Assembly (NCBI GenBank): GCA_001600415.1 | Contig: BCJX01000003.1 | Location: 558,560-622,559 of the forward strand | Source: Pascua guehoae | Lineage: Eukaryota; Basidiomycota; Tremellomycetes; Trichosporonales; Trichosporonaceae | Length of the DNA stretch: 64,000 nucleotides | Direction of reading: 5' to 3' | Part shown: piece after piece, positions 56,981 to 64,000 of the stretch | Layout of the letters: the number at the start of each line of letters is the position of its first letter | Numbering within the stretch: position 1 is the first letter of the stretch | The notes under the pieces: model-generated | Told to the model about the DNA's origin: nothing | Database searches by the model: none | What the model saw: only the letters and a program-made list of their open reading frames with translations | Made by a program: the position numbers and the translations under genes

Positions 56981-58498
56981 AACCCACCCCCCTAATAATC
57001 GCATATTCGATCGATCTGCATACAATGCCCCAGTGCACCCACCCAATCCCCCTTCCGATGGTATACCCAGTTTACGCCCTTCATTCGATGTCCATGTCCA
57101 CGACCGCCTTCCACTGTGCCTCCTGCCCTTTGTCATATGCTCGTGTAGAAATCGTAGCGCGACGCCGCGCCGATATGCATGTGTGCGGCGGGCGATGCGC
57201 GCGACGCGCGCACGGTGGTTTGCGCGACGAGCCGAGACGACGCGACGAGGGTTTGCGAGACTACGATACTTTATGCAAGCTGACCCTCTTTACTGACGTG
57301 GTGACGAGGAGGGAAGGGTGTTGTTATTGATGGCTCTGGCGTGGGCTCGGCAGCTCGCAGACCACTGTGCGAGGCAACAGGCCGCGGCGCTCCGCTCATC
57401 GGGCTTTGTCGGGCTCGTTCTTCAGCCACAAGCTGGCCAAAGTCGTCGTACCATTCAGTTTATCCACCCAACCGCAAACGCTTGCTGAGGACAGAGACAC
57501 GAAGCGCGCGACCCACCCACGTCCTTGACAACACTCCCATGTCCCCGCCACCGACATCAACAAGCCGGCCCGGAGACTGACGCAAACACATTGATGTTAG
57601 CGGCCCCCCCCCCCCCCCGCGCGATGTTGACTCACCCAATCGTGCCCATTGCCCAACTCGGGCAACCACAGTGGTCGGTCGCTGTCTCCGCGATGACCAC
57701 TACCGCAGAAGATTCGTGGTGACCATCCAGCATGCAGGCGTACAGGAGCAGACACCGCGAGCAACAGGCATATCAACGGTGAGCTTGCCCGGGGGGTGGG
57801 GGTCCCCTCGATGATGTGTCCACAGCGTCCCTCAACTCTACCTCTTGCGAGTGTGGATATCGACGCGGAGATGGGGCGGGGGGTGGGTACAAACACGGAC
57901 ACGACTGAGCACGGACGGCAACACTCGCCCAGGACACTGGACACGGAGCCAGGCGTTTGTGGTGACGCCTGCGAACCCGTGGGCGTTGGGGATGTAAGAC
58001 TGTATGTGGACCCTGCCGAGCCTGTGTGCACCGTGGGTGCCGTAAATAGCTTGGAGCGGCGAGGAGCAATACTGTGCAGTCCCATGGCGGACTACCTACA
58101 CCGTGATGCAACGAACCACTGAGGCAGGCACGACGGAGTACTGATGAGACTGTAAGGCACAGGATAGAATCCTAGGGGCCACAGCCGGGCTAGAGTAGAA
58201 TGTTGCAGTAGAGACGAGGTTGAAGGCTGTACCATGACACGATGGGCATGGGCAACGGGCATACCCCCAATGGGCATGAACAACGGGCACAGCGGCCATC
58301 GTCGGCGCTGCAGTGCGATTCCAGTCGCTATCGGTGAACACGGTCCAGCAGTAGGCAGACTCTTGTCTGTGGGCACCGTCCACAACCCCAAGCACTCTCA
58401 AGAACTAACCTTGAGCGCCCAGAGAGATAACACAGTGATAGACGAGATAGCGAAGATGGGACAGGGACATGTCCGTCCAGAAACCGTTATTTTCAAGA
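56981..58498. other. Intergenic region between G-beta gene and tRNA-Arg
   Basis: 1.5 kb without a supported gene. It includes the G-beta 3' UTR, a run of 15 C at 57604-57618, and duplicated short phrases (GGGCATG-AACGGGCA near 58242-58286). Confidence 0.5.
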
Positions 58499-58595
58499 GG
58501 TCGCGTGGCCAAATGGTACGGCGTCTGACTACGAATTTTAAAGCATTCATGTGTTTGTGATCAGGAGATCGCGGGTTCGATCCCCGTCGTGACCT
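58499..58595 (+). tRNA. tRNA-Arg(ACG) with 25-nt intron
   Basis: Acceptor GGTCGCG pairs with CGTGACC (one G-U pair). The D arm is GCCAAATGGTACGGC. Anticodon stem TCTGA pairs with TCAGG around a loop starting CTACGA, giving anticodon ACG. About 25 extra nt rich in T interrupt the loop just 3' of the anticodon. The T arm is GCGGG-TTCGATC-CCCGT. Length is 72 nt plus the intron. A five-T run at 58595-58599 ends the transcript. Confidence 0.93.
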
Positions 58596-59097
58596 TTTTG
58601 GCTTCCTTACGGACCTCTGTGCATTCTTGTGGACGGTAAGAAGGCGTCGGACGGACTGGAAGTGTCTTACAGAGGTCAGGTTTGGTGGTGGTTTGTTGAC
58701 GCATGGCGGTGCCACACTGTTCGGCCATGTGCGAAAATTGGTGGCGGATGCAAATTTAACTATCTCACGGTGATGCAGTAAGAGTGGTTTCCCACGGTAG
58801 ACTGGGGTTCTGTTGCTGAGTCTGGGATGTGCACATGGGCCAGGGGCGATAGGGGCATGAGGGCAGTTGACGGATACGAAAGAGGGACACCCGGGGGACC
58901 AGACCAGACCAGGCCAACAACCACCACCCACCACCACCACCCAACACCACCACCATCGCCGCCATCATCATCTTCCATCCTCACCTCTTGCCTCTCCCCT
59001 CACCCACACCCCACTTGTAGCCCCACCACCCATTACACATCGTCTCTTGCACCCCACCCCTCGTCTCCCGAGACCACCGTCTCGCCGCCCTGCACTC

Positions 59098-59098
<1 letters not shown>

Positions 59099-59129
<31 letters not shown>
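59099..59129 (+). repeat. Poly-C run (31 C) in CTI6 leader
   Basis: Homopolymer of about 31 C ending 67 bp before the CTI6 start codon, within a CA/CT-rich leader that starts near 58915. Confidence 0.9.
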
Positions 59130-59196
59130 ACTCGCGCTTGACAGCTCCCCCCACACCCCCGCCCCACCTCACCCTCCTGAGCGACCCCACCGCGCC

Positions 59197-62100
59197 ATGG
59201 AGGCCAGGCGGCGGCAAGCGTCCACATCCACCCAGCACTCCCACGACGAGCGCACGCACGGTCACGGCCGGGTCTCTGGCAGTGCAACGCCCAAGCCCGA
59301 CGACGAAGAAGAAGGTGAGTGTGAGCTCTGGCGACGCGTCTTGCCCCCCACCCCCCGCGGCGCCGCCGCCAAACCCAGCACCTGGTGCCAGCGAGCTACC
59401 ACCCATCCCAGGACAAGCTCGCTCGACACGCCTCTGTGTACGCCAGAGCTAACCCCGCCAGGCAAACAACGACGCACGCGCGGCCGCAACCCGCTCCCCC
59501 CGACGTCGGGGCCGCTCTTTCCACCGCTACCGCCCAAGCAGCCGAAAAACTCGCCAAAGAACTCAAACTCTCCCAAAGCGGCCTCGCGCTCGCCAAGAGG
59601 CAAGCAAGCCCGCCTCGCGTCCAGCAGTGCGCTGTCTGCTGCCATGTCCACGATGGACGAGACCGACTCGGCGCCCGCAGACGCCGGCACCTCGAACGCT
59701 GCCGCCGCCGGCACGCCCGCCGCCACCAGGCGCCGGCTGTCGGCGTCGCCGGCCAAGCCCAATGTCGCCCCGAGCCTGTCGTCGCTCTCGCCCCCGCCCG
59801 CTGATACCGAGATGGACGTCGACGGCGACGCCCAACCACCGACCGGCGCCGATAACAAGGAGTCGGGCGACGACTGGGACGCGTACCGCCGCCAGCGCGG
59901 GGTGCGCGGCTTCAGCGCCGCCAAGGCCGTCAAGGTCGAGCCCATCGATGTCGTCCCCGCCACCAACCCCGCCGCGCACGATGACGATGCCAGCACAAAA
60001 GACGACGCAGACGGCGGCGCGGGCACCAGTGCCTCTACCTCTGCCAACGCCCCCGCACCAGAAGCGTCCAACGCCATGTCGGCGACATCCACGACGTCGA
60101 CGGCCGCCTCGCTCGAGACCGCCGTGCGCGCCCGGAAACGCAGGGGCGAGGAACAGCTGCTTCTCGACGACCACCTCTTGCCAAAGGAGATGCGCGTGCA
60201 TGCCGCCATTCCCCCGCGCCGTGAGAAGACGGCAAAGCGCAGCGAGCCCGTCGAAGAGCCCGAGCCTGAAAAGGCAGAGCCAGAGCCAGAGCCCGTCGTC
60301 GAGGAACCCGCCGAAGAGGCCGACGAGGCCGTGGACCCAGACGACGCAGACGAAGACGAGGACGGCAAGGACATTACCCGCTGCGTGTGCAAGCGCGACG
60401 GTGAGTCCACCCACTGCTAGGCGGGCCAGACACTGACACGCGCAGCCGAAATCGACGTCATGATGATCCAGTGCGACAAGTGCAACGTCTGGCAGCACGG
60501 AGGGTGTATGGGAGTCTGGGGCGACGAGGAGGCGCCCGATGGTGCGTGCAGACGCCAACTCGGCAAACACTGACGCCGCAGAGTACTTTTGTGAAGAGTG
60601 CCGCCCAGATCTACACGGGCCACTGCGAAAGTGGATTCGGAGCAGGGGGCGTAACCCGTGAGTGCACGTGTGCGAGGTGATCGCATGTCGCTGTCGGGGT
60701 CGAGGGTGTCGCCCGTGTCGCCGGTGGCGGCCTGTGCTGTGTGCAAGCGTTTGTGCCGACTGAGGTTATCATGAACTACGCCGCGCACACGAACTCGCGC
60801 GGCGCTCATGAACCGCCGCACACATGAATCCGGCGTATGCTCTACTGGCGCCCCTCCCCCCACTCCCCCAGCATCCACTAACACCCCAGAGCCAACTTTA
60901 TCGCGCCCACGCCTGCAGACCTGCAGCACCTGCACAGCGCATCTGACAAGCACCCGCCGTCGCAGTCGAAGCGCTGGACCGACCCCGAGCTCATGGACCC
61001 ACCGCCACCTGTCAAGCCGCCTTCGCGCTCCCACAGCCGCAAAGAGAGGGACAAGGAAAAGGACAAGGAAAAGGAAAAGGAGCGAGAGCCAGAGGCCGAC
61101 GACCGCCGGAGCAGTACGCGCGGACGCGCCCCGCCGGCCAGTCGAGACAAGAGCGTCACGTCGAGAGAGAGCGGGCGCGAGCGCCGACGGGGAGCGGCGG
61201 CGCGCCGTGTGTCGACCGACCTGTCCATGTCGACATCGCCACCGCCAGGACGGCATGAGCCCAAGAAGCGCAGTACGATGAACTCGCGCGACGCGGCGTA
61301 CGAAGAGGCCGTCAAGGCCGCGCTCGAGGCGAGCCGGCGTGAAATGTCTGTGAGCGGCGAACCGCCCGATGTGCCGCACGAGGAACGGGACCGCAAGCGC
61401 CGCCGTGCAGTGGTCGACGACGAGGGTGCGGACGAGGTCGTGGTGGTTAAGAAGACGAACAAGAAGAAGAAGGATGATGATGGTGCGTCCAGGCCCAAGG
61501 GTGGCACAGCGTCCACACTCGAACTGTGTTCACAGACTAACGCCCCAGACATGTCCGAGCATGCGTCGGCGCCGTCCAAGCCAAAGCACCCCAACCAGTA
61601 CACGTACCGACCAAAGAACGGAGCGCCCGCGCCATCCCCGGCTCGCCGTGGTGGTGGCACACCACTCCCTCAGCCCCCACCATCCCACGAGCACGGCACA
61701 AGACGGGCCGGCGCCATTGCGAGCTCGTTGGCGTCGGGCACTTACACTACGTCCATCCACCACCTGAACTGGTACCTTCCAGACCACTTGTCTGCGTATT
61801 TCGACCTGTTCCCGGCACCCACACCTGTGCCGCTCGTGGTGCCCACCCCGCGTAGTCTCCAGTTTCTGTCGCGCAACCACTTCATGTCCCAGCACTATGG
61901 ACCGTTCCGGGACGACCGCGACGAGCGGGGTAGACTCGTCATGCCCGACGACGTCCCGCTGCGCGACACGGACGGCGAGGCGGTCAACCACCGCGAGACG
62001 CCCACACGCGTGCGCTACCCAGTCAAGCGGATCACCATGGCCGAGATGCGCAAGCGCGTGCGCAACGTGCTCGAGTACGTCGGGCGCGTGCAGGTCGAGG

Positions 62101-63080
62101 AGGCGCGCCGGCTTGAACGCGCGCGCACGCTCAAAATCCCCGAGACGTTGGCGCCGCGCCCACGACTGCGGCCGCTGGAAGAGGAGGAGGGCTGGAACGG
62201 GGGCAACGGCGGGTGGAATGGAGGATGGTGGAGCGGGCACACGAGCAACAATGGCCGGAGTAAGGGCAAGAGCCGGGCACGAGACGTGCCAGACGACGAC
62301 GACGACGGCGACGCCGTCATGGCCGACGCGAGTGCCGCATCTGACCGCGACTCGCCCCCCGCGCCACCGCTCCCATCGAGCTCGCAGCTCCTCGACGAGA
62401 TTACCCGCGACCTCATTGCGTTCCAGGAGGCGTGCCAGACGGGCAACTTTGAGGACTTGAGCTTTGTCAAGCCCGCGCGGCCGCCCGAGCCCGAGCACGA
62501 CGACGACGACGAGGAAGAGGTGGTGGAGCAGGCGGACGACGAGCCAAGTGTGGCGGTGGGAGTTGGGATGGAGGTGGATGAGGAGGTGGAGGCGGCGCCA
62601 GAGGAGGCCGAGGCTGAGGCCGCGGCCGATGCTGCGCCCGAACCCAAACCGGACGTTGACGAACAAGGGGAGCCGGCCGCTGCGGCCGCCGAGCCACCCC
62701 AGGAGCAAGAGCCAGAGTCGACGGTCGCCAAAGTCGAGCCGGACGCCGAACCAGAGGCCGAGCCAGCACCCGAGCCCGCAGAGACGAGGCAGCCACCCGT
62801 ATTCGAGGCCGAGGCGACGCGCGCAGAGGTCGCCGACCTGACTCGGGCAGAGCAAGAGGCCGTCTCTGTCAGCGAGGCCGCGACGCGTGGTATTGCCCCC
62901 GACGCCGAGGGCGCAGGGGCAGGCTCGGGCGCAGGCAAGATGGCACCCGCGCACGCCGGTGCAGGCAAGACGGCACCAGAAAGGCCGGCATCGACGGAGC
63001 GCGACGCGCGCGACCCCGTCGACACTGTCGAGGTCGAGGTCGCCCCGCTCGAGGTTGCGCCGCCAGAGATCACGGCATAG
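59197..63080 (+). CDS. CTI6: PHD-finger protein Cti6-like, Rpd3L histone deacetylase subunit
   Basis: Chromatin reader, probably a subunit of the Rpd3L-type histone deacetylase complex, where Cti6 binds methylated H3K4 and helps recruit Tup1-Ssn6; in yeasts it also affects iron-dependent transcription. Exons are 59197-59314, 59462-60400, 60446-60541, 60582-60657, 60890-61482 and 61549-63080, giving about 1,117 residues. The PHD finger (near residues 345-405) spans four exons: DITRCVCKRD, MIQCDKCNVWQHGGCMG, EYFCEECRPD. Downstream is a basic/acidic linker (KEKDKEKEKEREPE), a conserved block YVGRVQVEEARRLERAR preceded by VRYPVKRITMAEMRKRVRNV that is typical of fungal Cti6, and a Glu/Ala/Pro-rich tail. 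Introns 59315-59461 (147 nt) and 61483-61548 (66 nt) are multiples of three without stops. The start is the first ATG after the poly-C tract. Length exceeds the yeast protein because of disordered extensions. Confidence 0.88.
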
Positions 63081-64000
63081 AAATCTATCATCACGTATTG
63101 AGTATCGCTTGGAGTGTGTTATGGAGTAGTGTTGTTTTCAGTCCGAGCAGGAGGGGTGTGTTTGTCGCAGGTGATTGGCCAACTGGCCAGGGGTGGTACC
63201 CAGGAGTAGTGGTGGCTCGGAGTAGTGGTGGCCAGGGGTGGCCAGTGGGTGGCCATGTGGTGGCCAGGTGGGAGTGGAGCTGGCCATGTGGTGGCAAGGC
63301 GGTGGTGGTGGTGGTAGTGGTGGTGGTAGTGGTGGTGGTCGTGATCGTGATCGCGACGGGATCAAAGCCGAGGAAGCTCGTCCACTCGAGCGTGAGAGAA
63401 CCCCTGCAGACCTGCAGATAATCCCACTTGTTCACAACAGGCAGCTCGCAGCGCCAGCTGGCAACCGGCTCCCTAATGACTCTTCCCTCGGTCAACTTAC
63501 ACCTCTGACATTGGCGAGTCGACCCATGCCGCCTAGTATGGACCACACCACACAATGATGCCATCGGAATGACCCGTGACACTACTGAGACGACTCGACA
63601 ACTGCGACTGGGACAAACCTGAAGCACGCCCCCTCCCCAGGCGCCAGGGGCAGACGCACACCCGGACCGTGCGTGACGCCACCCTCGACTGTTCGCCCCA
63701 GTGTGGGCCCATTGCGTATCCCATATCATATGAAAGTACACGGACCAGCAAAAGAATCATCCACCACCACCACTCGCGCGCGATGCGATGCGACTCTGAC
63801 AACGCCCTTGTCTGATGCCATCAGCCATCAGCCATCAGCCATCAGCTCACTCGCACCCAGATCCAACTGGACGCGACCTCGACGAGACATCGTCCATCCC
63901 TCCCCCTCCCCTCACCTGGTCCCCTCTTCTCCACTCCACCTTGGCCACTCCTTCGCCACCGCCCAAAACCATCACCCCCGTCCCCATCCCTCTGCCCCCG
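63081..64000. other. 3' flank of CTI6 to window end
   Basis: No gene seen. A GTGGTGGCCAGG/GTGGTGGTA minisatellite runs from about 63204 to 63345. A triple ATCAGCC repeat occurs at about 63818-63843. The last 100 bp are CT-rich, like the leaders of plus-strand genes here, so a gene may start beyond the edge. Confidence 0.5.

Overview
This window comes from the nuclear genome of a GC-rich basidiomycete yeast. The genes are split by many short GT-AG introns, often 34-60 nt, with CTAAC/CTGAC-like branch points. They are typical fungal genes: HapX with a Hap4-like box, an Ftr1 permease, a Bbc1/Mti1-type SH3 protein, Cti6, and a fungal-specific ATP-dependent DNA ligase. The gene set and intron style suggest Tremellomycetes, possibly Trichosporonales; that placement is inference, since no phylogeny could be run. 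There are no operons, CRISPR arrays or prophages.

Layout from left to right: a MATE-family transporter (61-3502, +); the PP1 regulator SDS22 with unusually long, repeat-filled introns (about 3892-7752, +); the iron regulator HapX (8307-10943, -); a 3.1 kb divergent intergenic region with two siderophore-type GATA sites; the iron permease FTR1 (14005-15598, +); a 2.4 kb gene-free stretch with a degenerate repeat family; an intron-bearing tRNA-Glu(CTC); a possible gene remnant; an amino-acid permease (18982-21743, -); a 3.7 kb gene-poor stretch; the Paf1-complex subunit CDC73 (25422-26861, -); a DNA-ligase-domain gene with very short introns (27264-30792, +); tRNA-Ser(CGA), minisatellites and an assembly gap; a BTB-like gene (33122-34321, -); a very large BBC1/MTI1-like SH3/proline-rich gene (36120-41837, -); the zinc chaperone ZNG1 (42376-44174, +); a GIS2/CNBP-like zinc-knuckle gene (45215-46218, -); a GPI-anchored Ser/Thr-rich secreted protein (49545-50947, +); a long pyrimidine-rich leader region; the G-protein beta subunit (55574-56980, +); an intron-bearing tRNA-Arg(ACG); and CTI6, a PHD-finger subunit of Rpd3L-type histone deacetylase complexes (59197-63080, +).

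The clearest functional grouping is HapX beside FTR1: an iron-starvation regulator and a high-affinity iron permease fire away from each other across one region holding two GATA elements of the siderophore-repressor type. Other genes are housekeeping or signalling genes with no evident joint pathway. Recurrent oddities are long C:G homopolymers (often in leaders just before start codons), many minisatellites, micro-exons of 11-16 nt, and frame-neutral introns that leave no stop codon when retained. Exon boundaries were read by eye from GT/AG sites, reading frame and family conservation; no transcript or database support was available.
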